DNA of 32,254 nt, taken from NCBI GenBank assembly GCA_947460855.1, contig CANHGU010000006.1:1-32254 (forward strand). Direction: 5' to 3'. This DNA is from Candidatus Nanopelagicaceae bacterium. GTDB lineage: Bacteria; Actinomycetota; Actinomycetes; Nanopelagicales; Nanopelagicaceae. The notes beneath the pieces are model-generated. The model ran no database searches. It was given only the letters and a program-made list of their open reading frames with translations, and was not told the DNA's origin. How positions within the stretch are numbered: position 1 is the first letter of the stretch; the number at the start of each line of letters is the position of its first letter. The translations under genes and the position numbers were made by a program. This document shows positions 1-8,576 of the stretch, one piece after another.

Positions 1-148
1 CGCGAGCATCAGGCAGTGCGCGAGAATAAATAACTGAGTAGGCATATTCTAGAAATGACTCTGACATTTCCGAGGCAACGTCAATATCAATTATGCGGCC
101 AGGATTTTCCCCTGCTTTAGGTGCAACTACTTTTGGTGTTTTGGCCAT
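1..148 (-). CDS. DNA topoisomerase (ATP-hydrolysing)/gyrase subunit A-like, N-terminal fragment truncated by the window edge
   Basis: Minus strand from ATG at 148 translates MAKTPKVVAPKAGENPGRIIDIDVASEMSESFLEYAYSVIYSRALPDAR, the GyrA/ParC N-terminal signature. Not in the supplied ORF track. Confidence 0.88.
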   Translation of the reverse strand, partial: MAKTPKVVAPKAGENPGRIIDIDVASEMSESFLEYAYSVIYSRALPDAR

Positions 149-236
149 AGTGCGTATCTTGCCAATAGAAGTGTTGATTCTTAGCGACCGACAAGCCAGA
201 TTCATCGATGATTTAACAAAATGCTAATCTTTAGGC

Positions 237-620
237 ATGTCCACTACTAATTCTTATGCCGAAGAGGCGGCCCAGCGTTGGCCGGTGGAGTATGTTGAAA
301 GTAACTTAAAATTAAAATCGATGAGCAAGGAAGATCAGCAAAAATTATTTAAATTAGGTAGTGATAATATTAAAGATATTGCTGATGCCTTTGTCTTACA
401 AAAAGCTGCAGATTCTGTTGATGTGCAAAAGTTGGTAAAAATCCATTACAACTGGGTTAGTGTTTTCTGGACTCCAACCAAGGATGCCTATATTGGACTT
501 GGTGCGATGTATGTAACGGATGAGAGATTTACGCAAAATTACGATAAGTACGCACCAGGCTGTGCAGTATTTATGGCTCAAGCAATGAATGTATATGCTC
601 AGGAGAATCTTTCGAATTGA
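237..620 (+). CDS. Stand-alone TipAS-like antibiotic-recognition domain protein
   Basis: YAEEAAQRWP...HYNWVSVFWTPTKDAYIGLGAMYVTDERFTQNYDKYAPGCAVFMAQAMNVYA matches the TipAS domain pattern. No MerR DNA-binding domain. Confidence 0.8.
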   Translation: MSTTNSYAEEAAQRWPVEYVESNLKLKSMSKEDQQKLFKLGSDNIKDIADAFVLQKAADSVDVQKLVKIHYNWVSVFWTPTKDAYIGLGAMYVTDERFTQNYDKYAPGCAVFMAQAMNVYAQENLSN

Positions 621-1711
621 GCAATCAAAAATTCGGCTTAGCAGATGTAACTAATTCAATATTTAATTCATTATCAGTCCCCGAAACCATTGATTCACTA
701 TCTCTGGGGGGTGCTGAAAATCGCGAAGTTTTGATATTGATTGATGGCATGGGGCAAGATGCAGTTGATAAGTATGCAGATCAGTTCCCAATCTTTGATG
801 AGTTGAAATCGGTTAAAAAGCTTTACACAAATTTTCCTTCGACCACCGCAACGAGTCTTTCAACCCTAGGAACTGGGGTATTACCTGGTGTGCACGGGAT
901 GCTCGGTTACACCGTAAGAGTTCCCAGAAGTGATAATCGATTATTAAACGCCCTTAAGTGGGATGAGCGAGTGGATCCTGTGATGTGGCAAAAAGTTCCA
1001 ACTTTGTTTGAACGTGCTGTTACATCAGGTGTATCTGTAACACACGTTGCAGCTAAAAGATATGAAGGAAGTGGTTTCACACAAGCAGCACTTCGGGGCG
1101 CAAAGTATGTTGGCGCAAATGGAGTTGATGAGATGGCAACAGCGGTAGCAGCTGCGCTAAAACCGCAACCATCTTTTGTTTACACATATTTGAATACATT
1201 AGATGCAGCAGGTCATAGCGATGGGGTTGGCTCAGATAAATGGCTAACTGCTTTGCAACAGGTGGCTGAATTTATAACCAAAGTTAAACTAATGGCACCA
1301 GTCGGTACTCGAATTTGGGTAACTTCCGATCATGGAATGGTAAATAGCACTGAGCAGGTAATTTTGGGCCAAGATAATAAGTTATTAGAGAATGTAACTT
1401 TAATTGGCGGTGAGCCAAGAGCCCGACATATTTATATTCAAGAGGGCGCAGTATCGGAAAAAATAAATCAATGGCAAGAGTTTTTTGGAAGTAAAGCTAG
1501 AGTATTAAGTAAAGATTCTGCGATTAAAGATGGATTATTTGGTCCAGTTGTTACTGAAGATTCTTATGACCGCATGGGAGATCTAATTGCAATCGCAAAT
1601 GATGATTTGATTTTGGTAGATCCAGCAAGAGTTAGAGAAGAGACTTCAATGGTCGGTCATCATGGTGGTGTTACGGATATTGAGGTAGAGATTCCACTCC
1701 TACTTGCTTAG
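617..1711 (+). CDS. Alkaline phosphatase superfamily / nucleotide pyrophosphatase-like protein
   Basis: TTG start overlapping the previous stop (TTGA). Motifs LILIDGMGQD, NFPSTTATSL, DAAGHSDGVGS, VTSDHGMV and GHHGG are typical of the alkaline phosphatase/PDE fold. Confidence 0.85.
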   Translation: MSNQKFGLADVTNSIFNSLSVPETIDSLSLGGAENREVLILIDGMGQDAVDKYADQFPIFDELKSVKKLYTNFPSTTATSLSTLGTGVLPGVHGMLGYTVRVPRSDNRLLNALKWDERVDPVMWQKVPTLFERAVTSGVSVTHVAAKRYEGSGFTQAALRGAKYVGANGVDEMATAVAAALKPQPSFVYTYLNTLDAAGHSDGVGSDKWLTALQQVAEFITKVKLMAPVGTRIWVTSDHGMVNSTEQVILGQDNKLLENVTLIGGEPRARHIYIQEGAVSEKINQWQEFFGSKARVLSKDSAIKDGLFGPVVTEDSYDRMGDLIAIANDDLILVDPARVREETSMVGHHGGVTDIEVEIPLLLA

Positions 1712-2508
1712 TCTTCATCCTTTTTACCAAACATAATGTCATCCCATGATGGGATTTTAATTCTTCTAGTTACACCATCACGTTTAGCTTCATCATCTAC
1801 ATCAACCTCTTCAACTGAGGCTAATTTTGTTGGTGCATAAGGCGTCACGTCTTCTTTTATTGAAACTAGTCTTGGTGCTTCAGTTTGTGGGATGTTGCCA
1901 TATGTTTGCACCGGCTGTTTAACCTTTGCTTCACCACCAATCCAACGAGCACCATCATCATGAGCTGAAAGAGCGCGTCGTCCTAAATTAAATAACCAAA
2001 CTGCTTCACCTTTTGCCTCGCTAGGTGCACCATCTCTAATTGGGTAGTAGAGGGTTAAATTCCAATTGCCATCTGGTTGTCGAAAAGTGTTCCACTCAAC
2101 TGAATTCATATCAACACCTCGTGGTGCTAATTGATTCGCAACAGCTGTCTCAAGATATGGAGCATGAGGTTCCCGCCGAATTTGTGTTGCTAGTGCTTGA
2201 GAGATTATAAATGCGCGCTCTTGCAAAATAGGTCCAGCATAATTCTCTATTTTTTCAATTGACCAATCTGTAGTGCGAGATATTGCATCAATAGTTTCAC
2301 CGGCTCGTAATCTTGCTTGTACCTCTTTGACCGATGTTGTCACTGCTTCCTCAATATCTGAAACCGCAGATAATCTCGGCTGGTTTACATTTGCGCGAAG
2401 AGTGTCACTAATTCTTAAGTTGTATTGGTTTCCATCTAAATCAACCAACTCCAATTCACTGCCGTCGGCTGATCGACCGGTTAAGCGCAGATCTGTTGGT
2501 TCACTCAT
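1708..2508 (-). CDS. sepH: Septation protein SepH (DUF3071 family)
   Basis: N-terminal LRLTGRSADGSELELVDLDGNQYNLRI and C-terminal RRIKIPSWDDIMFG, hallmark of actinobacterial SepH. Confidence 0.88.
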   Translation of the reverse strand: MSEPTDLRLTGRSADGSELELVDLDGNQYNLRISDTLRANVNQPRLSAVSDIEEAVTTSVKEVQARLRAGETIDAISRTTDWSIEKIENYAGPILQERAFIISQALATQIRREPHAPYLETAVANQLAPRGVDMNSVEWNTFRQPDGNWNLTLYYPIRDGAPSEAKGEAVWLFNLGRRALSAHDDGARWIGGEAKVKQPVQTYGNIPQTEAPRLVSIKEDVTPYAPTKLASVEEVDVDDEAKRDGVTRRIKIPSWDDIMFGKKDED

Positions 2509-2589
2509 GAGAGTAGATTGCCATAATTAGTTAGGTGGGTTAAATCTGCCACACACGTACCCCTGCACTTTTCATGCTTAGATAACCCG

Positions 2590-3348
2590 GTGAGCGCAGA
2601 ATTATTAAAGTTGGCTGAATCTGTGGCAAGGGCGGCCGGTTCTTATTTGATGAACCGTCCAAGCACTTTTACATTTACCGAAAAAAGCTCGGTAGTAGAT
2701 TTTGCAACACAGATGGATCAGCAATCTGAAGAATTAATTGTTAAACAAATACTTGCAGTCAGAGCAGATGATGGAATTATTGCCGAAGAGGGTGCAGCAA
2801 AGCCAAGTAAATCTGGGATCACATGGGTTATTGATCCACTAGATGGCACCGTTAATTATCTCTATGGATTACCTGGCTGGAATGTTTCAATTGCGGCTAA
2901 AGATAAAGATGGAGTTTTAGTTGGTGTGGTTTATGCCCCAAGCATTAACGGCTTTTGGAGTGCTATTCGCGGCGGGGGCGCTAAATACAATGGAAATAAA
3001 ATTAAATGCAACAATCCAGTCACCTTAGATAAATCATTACTTGCCACCGGATTTGCTTATGATCTAAATTTAAGAGTAAGCCAAGGTGACACCATGGCAA
3101 AGTTATTGCCAAAAATTCGTGACTTAAGAAGAAATGGCGCGGCAGCTGTTGATCTTTGTTATGTAGCAATGGGAGCTATTGATGGTTACTTTGAAGGATC
3201 ATTAAAAGAGTGGGACTACGCAGCTGGTGGTTTGATTGCAACTGAGGCTGGTGCGGTGATTTCTGGGCGAGGTGGTAAGGCTGCAGATTCTGATCTGGTT
3301 GTATGCGCAGGTCCTGCCCTGCACGCACAACTTTTGCCCCTAATTTGA
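2590..3348 (+). CDS. Inositol monophosphatase family protein
   Basis: GTG start. IIAEEGA, WVIDPLDGTVNYLYGLPGWNVSIA and WDYAAGGLIATEAGA motifs. Confidence 0.9.
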   Translation: MSAELLKLAESVARAAGSYLMNRPSTFTFTEKSSVVDFATQMDQQSEELIVKQILAVRADDGIIAEEGAAKPSKSGITWVIDPLDGTVNYLYGLPGWNVSIAAKDKDGVLVGVVYAPSINGFWSAIRGGGAKYNGNKIKCNNPVTLDKSLLATGFAYDLNLRVSQGDTMAKLLPKIRDLRRNGAAAVDLCYVAMGAIDGYFEGSLKEWDYAAGGLIATEAGAVISGRGGKAADSDLVVCAGPALHAQLLPLI

Positions 3349-3428
3349 TCTAATCACCCCAAGCGTGGCAAGATACGGTCTCATTCAAAATAATTGATTG
3401 ACATTAAATTTAACGATTAGGACATATT

Positions 3429-3968
3429 ATGAACGTGTTAGATGCCGTTGATGCCGCCTCACTTCGCACGGACATCCCATCTTTTCGTTCCGGCGATGAA
3501 CTAAAGGTTCACGTTCGAGTTATTGAAGGTAGCAAGAGTCGTATTCAGGTTTTCCAAGGTGTTGTAATTGCTCGCTCTGGTTCTGGAATTCGCGAATCAT
3601 TTACTATCCGTAAAATTTCATACGGTGTTGGAGTTGAGCGTACATTCCCAGTTCACACACCAGTAATTGAGCGAATTGAAATTGTTCGTCATGGTTCAGC
3701 ACGTAGAGCAAAGCTTTACTACCTACGTAAATTAACTGGTAAGGCAACAAAGATTAAAGAGCGTCGTGGCGCTGATGGTGAGATCATTGTTGAGCCAGAG
3801 TATGTACCACCAGTAGTTTCTAAAAAGGTTGCAGTCCCTGAGGTTGGCGAAGCTGTTGTAGTTGCCGCAGCCACTGTTGCTGCTACTGAAGTAATTGCCG
3901 AAGAGGTAGTTGATGCACCAGCTGCAAGTACTGGTGAAGTAGTTGCCGACGCTCCTGCAGCGGAGTAA
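3429..3968 (+). CDS. rplS: 50S ribosomal protein L19 (bL19) with a C-terminal Ala/Glu/Val-rich extension
   Basis: [61 protein letters not shown]...[18 protein letters not shown] is L19; about 66 extra residues follow. Confidence 0.93.
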   Translation: MNVLDAVDAASLRTDIPSFRSGDELKVHVRVIEGSKSRIQVFQGVVIARSGSGIRESFTIRKISYGVGVERTFPVHTPVIERIEIVRHGSARRAKLYYLRKLTGKATKIKERRGADGEIIVEPEYVPPVVSKKVAVPEVGEAVVVAAATVAATEVIAEEVVDAPAASTGEVVADAPAAE

Positions 3969-3970
3969 TA

Positions 3971-4210
3971 ATGATTGATGAAGCACTAGAACATTTAGTA
4001 AAAGGTATTGTTGATAACCCTGCTGAGGTTGTAATTACTGAAAAAAACTCTCGCGGCGGAACAACTCTGGAAGTTCGTGTTCACCCTGAGGATATTGGCA
4101 AGGTAATTGGCCGCAATGGTCGCACCGCAAAGGCGCTTCGCACTGTAGTTAGCGCAATAGCTGGCCGCTCTGTTCGAGTTGATCTAATCGAGGCAGACGA
4201 GGTTCGTTAA
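3971..4210 (+). CDS. khpA: KH-domain RNA-binding protein (KhpA family)
   Basis: MIDEALEHLVKGIVDNPAEV...GKVIGRNGRTAKALRTVVSAIAGRSVRVDLIE; GxxG KH motif. Sits between rplS and rimM. Confidence 0.92.
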   Translation: MIDEALEHLVKGIVDNPAEVVITEKNSRGGTTLEVRVHPEDIGKVIGRNGRTAKALRTVVSAIAGRSVRVDLIEADEVR

Positions 4211-4211
4211 T

Positions 4212-4712
4212 TTGCAACTTGTCGTAGGTCGCATCGGCCGCGCACATGGTGTTCTTGGTGAGGCAACAATTGAGGTTCGAACCGATGATGCAGATTTAAG
4301 ATTTGCTGTTGGAAATGCAGTAACACTAGAAAATGGCAAGAAGTTAATTATCAAATCATCCAGGTGGCATAACCAGGTCCTTCTTCTATCATTTGATGGC
4401 ATAACTGATCGAAACCAAATCGAGGAGTTAAGAGATCAATTAATCTCAGCTGAGGTTGATACCAGTGCAATGGCACCAGGTGAGTACCACTATCAGCAAT
4501 TAATTGGTTCACAGGTTTTTTTGCAATCTGGTGATCAGGTCGGAGTAGTCGGTGAGGTTGTAAAACTTCCAGGCCAAGATCTACTTTCTGTAGATAAAGG
4601 CGGTAGTCAGGTGCTTGTGCCGATGGTTAAGCAGATAATTATCTCTATTGATGTGGCCGCGAAGAAGATTGTGATTAATCCACCGGAGGGGTTATTAGAT
4701 GTTACAAATTGA
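4212..4712 (+). CDS. rimM: Ribosome maturation factor RimM
   Basis: TTG start. VVGRIGRAHGVLGEATIEVRTDD...; PRC-barrel end VLVPMVKQIIISIDVAAKKIVINPPEGLL. Followed by trmD. Confidence 0.92.
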   Translation: MQLVVGRIGRAHGVLGEATIEVRTDDADLRFAVGNAVTLENGKKLIIKSSRWHNQVLLLSFDGITDRNQIEELRDQLISAEVDTSAMAPGEYHYQQLIGSQVFLQSGDQVGVVGEVVKLPGQDLLSVDKGGSQVLVPMVKQIIISIDVAAKKIVINPPEGLLDVTN

Positions 4713-5400
4713 TCTAATTTCAATCTTTCCAGAGTATCTTGCGCCATTGAAATTATCACTTCTTGGTAAAGCCCAAGATAAGCAATTACTCTCGATAAAC
4801 ATTCATGACCTACGAGATCAAACTGCTGATGTGCACCACTCAGTTGATGACACTCCATATGGTGGGGGCGCTGGCATGGTTATGTCACCCGTTGCCTGGG
4901 GAGATGCAATTGATCAGATTACAAAAGATGATGAGATTGTTGATTTAATAATTCTAACGCCAGCTGGGCGAAAATTTACTCAGAAAATAGCTTTAGAATT
5001 TTCTAAATCTAAACATATTATTTTTGCATGTGGCAGATATGAAGGTATCGATGCTCGGGTCGGGCAGTACTATGCAGATAAAGCTAATTTTAGAGTGCAT
5101 GAGATTTCAATTGGTGATTATGTCTTAGGTGGCGGTGAGGTTGCAGCAATGGTGATTATTGAAGCAACAGCAAGATTAATTCCTGGCGTTTTAGGAAATC
5201 CAGATTCTTTAAAGGAAGAATCACACTCAATTACTGGAGATGGTGAAGATTTATTAGTTGAGTACCCAAATTACACAAAGCCAGCAAATTGGCGAGGCCT
5301 TGAGGTCCCACAGGTTTTGTTATCTGGAAATCATGGCGAGATCGCAAAGTGGCGAAAGGCGCAGGCTGAGCGTCGCACTCGCGAATTAGGTTCGGAATAA
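4699..5400 (+). CDS. trmD: tRNA (guanine-N1)-methyltransferase TrmD
   Basis: IDLISIFPEYLAPL, DDTPYGGGAGMVM, CGRYEGIDARV, SIGDYVLGGGEVAAMVIIEATARLIPGVLGN. Overlaps rimM by 14 nt. Confidence 0.97.
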   Translation: MLQIDLISIFPEYLAPLKLSLLGKAQDKQLLSINIHDLRDQTADVHHSVDDTPYGGGAGMVMSPVAWGDAIDQITKDDEIVDLIILTPAGRKFTQKIALEFSKSKHIIFACGRYEGIDARVGQYYADKANFRVHEISIGDYVLGGGEVAAMVIIEATARLIPGVLGNPDSLKEESHSITGDGEDLLVEYPNYTKPANWRGLEVPQVLLSGNHGEIAKWRKAQAERRTRELGSE

Positions 5401-5462
5401 TTCCGACACGCCTAGCGTTGATTAGGTACAACTGTTGCTTTTAGGGGATTATCCGCCCAGTC

Positions 5463-5509
5463 GGAGTAATTGATACTCCTTGAAAGAAAGTTAACTATTT
5501 TTTAGGAGG
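5463..5509 (+). promoter_or_regulatory. Structured 5' leader of the DUF4193 gene: hairpin GGAGTA-ATTGA-TACTCC and downstream AGGAGG Shine-Dalgarno
   Basis: Stem arms 5463-5468 and 5474-5479. CTCCT at 5476-5480 is also complementary to AGGAG at 5504-5508. Confidence 0.5.
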
Positions 5510-5515
5510 TGAACG

Positions 5516-5812
5516 ATGGCAACCGATTACGACACCCCGCGAAAAACCGATGAAGAGCTACATGAGGAATCGTTAGAGGAATTAAAAGCTAGACGTGCTG
5601 ATGCACAATCTGGTCAGGTTGATATTGATGAAGCCGAGGCTGCTGAAAACTTAGAGCTACCTGGTGCTGATTTATCTGGCGAAGAGTTGACCGTTAAAGT
5701 TGTTCCGAAACAAGAGGATGAGTTCACTTGTAATCGTTGCTTCTTGGTTAAGCATATTAATCAACGAGCTCGTGGTGAGGGTGCAAAAGCTATTTGTCGA
5801 GATTGCGATTAA
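5516..5812 (+). CDS. DUF4193 family zinc-ribbon protein
   Basis: MATDYDTPRKTDEELHEESLEELKARR...CNRCFLVKHINQRA...CRDCD; two CxxC motifs. Strong AGGAGGTG Shine-Dalgarno upstream. Confidence 0.92.
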   Translation: MATDYDTPRKTDEELHEESLEELKARRADAQSGQVDIDEAEAAENLELPGADLSGEELTVKVVPKQEDEFTCNRCFLVKHINQRARGEGAKAICRDCD

Positions 5813-6258
5813 TTAAGAACAGCTGCTAAAGCTTTGGCTTTCTTGCTAGAGATTAACCAATATGGGGTTGGATCTGATTTATCACTAAGTTCAACCTTTA
5901 CGCCAGTTGATATCCAGAATCTAGTTGCGCTAAAAGATGCTGGATCAGCCTTTGGTCCACGCACTCTTAGGTAATCAGTTTTATTTAAGACTATTGCTTT
6001 TTTTATAAACTTACATTCGATTTTAGCATTACCAACATATAGCCAATTATTTATCACAACAATATCAAGTCTAGATTTAAAGCTACTGTATATAAACACT
6101 GCAGCCATTAGGATGCAAACAACTGTTGCAGCTAATGCATTAAAAGGTGCCCAAATCGTTAGATAAACTGAAGCAATCATTATGGCAACTAGTAGCCAAA
6201 GCCAAAATGGCCAGTTTATTCGCTCGGCAAACTCTGAGTTTGAATTAGATTTAGCCAT
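5809..6258 (-). CDS. DUF3093 family membrane protein
   Basis: MAKSNSNSEFAERINWPFWLWLLVAIM...GPKADPASFSATRFWISTGVKVELSDKSDPTPYWLISSKKAKALA. Start revised from 6414 to the ATG at 6258 (52 codons shorter), preceded by a -10-like hexamer. Confidence 0.87.
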   Translation of the reverse strand: MAKSNSNSEFAERINWPFWLWLLVAIMIASVYLTIWAPFNALAATVVCILMAAVFIYSSFKSRLDIVVINNWLYVGNAKIECKFIKKAIVLNKTDYLRVRGPKADPASFSATRFWISTGVKVELSDKSDPTPYWLISSKKAKALAAVLN

Positions 6259-6281
6259 AGTAGTAAGGATACGCTCTACCA

Positions 6282-6866
6282 ATGGGTCGCATAGCCAGCA
6301 CCACTCCACCTGATGATGCAGTGATGCCTGTCCGTCATCTAAAAGCTCCTGCAGCTGGCTCGCAGATACCTTCGCACTTTGGTTACTGTTTTGGTTGTGG
6401 GCAGTTACACACATCTGGTTTACATTTCACTGCAATTGCAGGTAATGGATTGGACCTAACTGGAAATTTCACAGTAACAAAAGATCATCAGGGTGCTCCC
6501 GGACTTGCACATGGTGGATTGCTTTCACTCGCCTTTGATGAAGCATTGGGTAAGTTAATGTGGTTAATTAGAACACCAGCTGTTACCGGTAGATTAGAAA
6601 CCGATTTTTTACTACCAGTGCCAATGGGTCGAACTCTTTATATTGATGCAAAAATAACTGGTCAGTCTGGTAGAAAGATCTATACTCAAGCTGAAGGCAG
6701 ATTAGATTCAATTACTGGTGAAATAGCTGTAAAAGCTGCAGCAATATTTATCTCAGTTCCAATGGAGCATTTTATTAAGAATTTAACTGAGCAGTACAAA
6801 GATCACTTAACTGAGCACCCAGAGTTAATGGCCTTTGTTGATCCCGATTTCGACATTAATCCATGA
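6282..6866 (+). CDS. PaaI-like hotdog-fold thioesterase
   Basis: HFGYCFGCGQLHTSGLHF...GAPGLAHGGLLSLAFDEALG, hotdog thioesterase pattern. Next to dut. Confidence 0.85.
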   Translation: MGRIASTTPPDDAVMPVRHLKAPAAGSQIPSHFGYCFGCGQLHTSGLHFTAIAGNGLDLTGNFTVTKDHQGAPGLAHGGLLSLAFDEALGKLMWLIRTPAVTGRLETDFLLPVPMGRTLYIDAKITGQSGRKIYTQAEGRLDSITGEIAVKAAAIFISVPMEHFIKNLTEQYKDHLTEHPELMAFVDPDFDINP

Positions 6867-7297
6867 CTAAAGTTCTTATCAAGCGGTTAGATGCAACGGT
6901 TCCGCTACCGACTTATGCAAAGGCTGGAGATGCTGGGGCTGATCTTGCTACTCGAATTGATTTCACCATTAAACCAGGGGAGCGAATGTTAGTTCCTACC
7001 GGAATAAGCATTGCGCTACCCAATGGGTTTGTCGCGTTGGTTCACCCAAGATCTGGACTTGCAATTAAGCATGGAATATCAATGGTGAATACTCCAGGCA
7101 CAGTAGATGCTGGATTTCGTGGTGAGTTGCAGGTTATTTTAATTAATCATGATTTAACTGAATCTGTTTCCTTTAAAAAAGGGGATCGAATAGCCCAACT
7201 TGTAATTCAAAAGGTGGAACGGGCAGATTTTATTGAGGTTGAGCAGTTGCCAGGCTCTGAGAGATCAAGTGGCGGATTTGGATCAACTGGTTCATGA
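6863..7297 (+). CDS. dut: dUTP diphosphatase
   Basis: YAKAGDAGADLATRID, PRSGLAIKHGISMVNTPGTVDAGFRGE, RIAQLVIQKV, GSERSSGGFGSTG. Confidence 0.97.
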   Translation: MTKVLIKRLDATVPLPTYAKAGDAGADLATRIDFTIKPGERMLVPTGISIALPNGFVALVHPRSGLAIKHGISMVNTPGTVDAGFRGELQVILINHDLTESVSFKKGDRIAQLVIQKVERADFIEVEQLPGSERSSGGFGSTGS

Positions 7298-7917
7298 GCT
7301 ATCAAGGTCATAATGATGATAAAGATAAGGTTATTTCAGCCCTTGGCGGCAAACGTGGCTTAATAGATTCTGGCTTGCCAGCTTTAGTTTTTTTAATTGT
7401 TTTTAATATTTCTGGTAAAGATGTAAATACCTCTATTTACTCCGCAGTTGCACTTTCAATTATTTTGACCGCTCTTAGATTGGTAAAGCGAGAGACTATT
7501 CAGCATGCTTTTTCTGGTTTAGTGGGCGTTGCAATATGTGCTTTGTTTTCAAAACGGAGTGGTAATGCTGCAGATTTTTATCTGCCAGGGCTTTATATAA
7601 ATATTGGGTATGGCCTTTTATACGCAATTGCCAATTTAGTAAAATGGCCAATCTTGGGAGTTATGCTCGGTCCAATTTTGGGCGAGAACTTTATGTGGCG
7701 AAAAGATTCAGCAAGATTAGCTGCATATATTAAAGCTGGATGGCTTTGGGTTGGAATGTTTTCAATTAGATTAGTTGTTCAGTATCCACTCTATAAAAGT
7801 GGGAATATAAACGCACTTGGTACTGCTCGACTTGTAATGGGCTACCCATTATTTATCGCAACAGCTTGGGCAACATGGCAAGTATTAAAAAAGACACCTA
7901 CTACTAAAATTGACTAA
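7294..7917 (+). CDS. DUF3159 family membrane protein
   Basis: GGKRGLIDSGLPALVFLIVFNISGKD...HAFSGLVGVAICALFSKRSGNAADFYLPGL...WPILGVMLGPILGENFMWR. ATGA overlap with dut. Confidence 0.85.
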   Translation: MSYQGHNDDKDKVISALGGKRGLIDSGLPALVFLIVFNISGKDVNTSIYSAVALSIILTALRLVKRETIQHAFSGLVGVAICALFSKRSGNAADFYLPGLYINIGYGLLYAIANLVKWPILGVMLGPILGENFMWRKDSARLAAYIKAGWLWVGMFSIRLVVQYPLYKSGNINALGTARLVMGYPLFIATAWATWQVLKKTPTTKID

Positions 7918-8576
7918 ATAAAGCAGGACTTAAGCTTTTCTTCCGCTGCTGAAGAAGCCACAAATAACAACTCATCTCCTGCAGCAAATAGATCATGGTC
8001 TTTTGGAGTAATTACATGCCCATCTCTAACAATTGCTGCAAGTGAGGCATTCTCTGGAAGTTCTACCTCGCCAACAGTTTTACCGCAGCAGCTTGCAGTA
8101 TCTGGAAGTGTTATTTCAACTAGGTTAGCTTCACCTTTTCTGAATGAAAACAACCTAACAACATCGCCAACGCTTACTGCCTCTTCAACTAATGCTGAAA
8201 TAATTCTTGGCGTGGACACTGAAACATCTACTCCCCAAGATGAATCAAACATCCATTCATTTTTTGGGTGATTCACACGCGCAACAACTCTAGGTACTCC
8301 ATACTCAGTTTTGCCGAGAAGGGATGCCACAAGATTTACCTTGTCATCACCAGTGGCCGCAACTAATACCTGACAGCCATCTAATTTGGCTTGGTCTAAT
8401 GCGGTTATCTCACAGGCATCTGCTAACAACCACTCTGCAGTTGGCACCGAATCCATCTTCAATGCCTTTGGATCCTTATCAATTAACAAAACTTGGTGGC
8501 CATTTTCTAAAAGCTCCCTAGCGATAGCTCTACCAACATTTCCGGCACCTGCAATAGCAACTCTCATATTAGGCAC
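7914..8576 (-). CDS. TrkA family (RCK/KTN) potassium uptake regulator, second copy
   Basis: MRVAIAGAGNVGRAIARELLENGHQVLLIDKD (Rossmann) plus TrkA_C domain. True start probably ATG at 8567. Confidence 0.92.
   Translation of the reverse strand: MPNMRVAIAGAGNVGRAIARELLENGHQVLLIDKDPKALKMDSVPTAEWLLADACEITALDQAKLDGCQVLVAATGDDKVNLVASLLGKTEYGVPRVVARVNHPKNEWMFDSSWGVDVSVSTPRIISALVEEAVSVGDVVRLFSFRKGEANLVEITLPDTASCCGKTVGEVELPENASLAAIVRDGHVITPKDHDLFAAGDELLFVASSAAEEKLKSCFI

Noticed and set aside
3732-3986. 84-aa minus-strand ORF in the ORF track
   Set aside because: Shadow ORF opposite the low-complexity tail of rplS; no plausible family or start context.
4274-4283. GGTTCGAACC resembles a tRNA T-arm
   Set aside because: It lies in-frame inside rimM, with no acceptor, D or anticodon arms around it.
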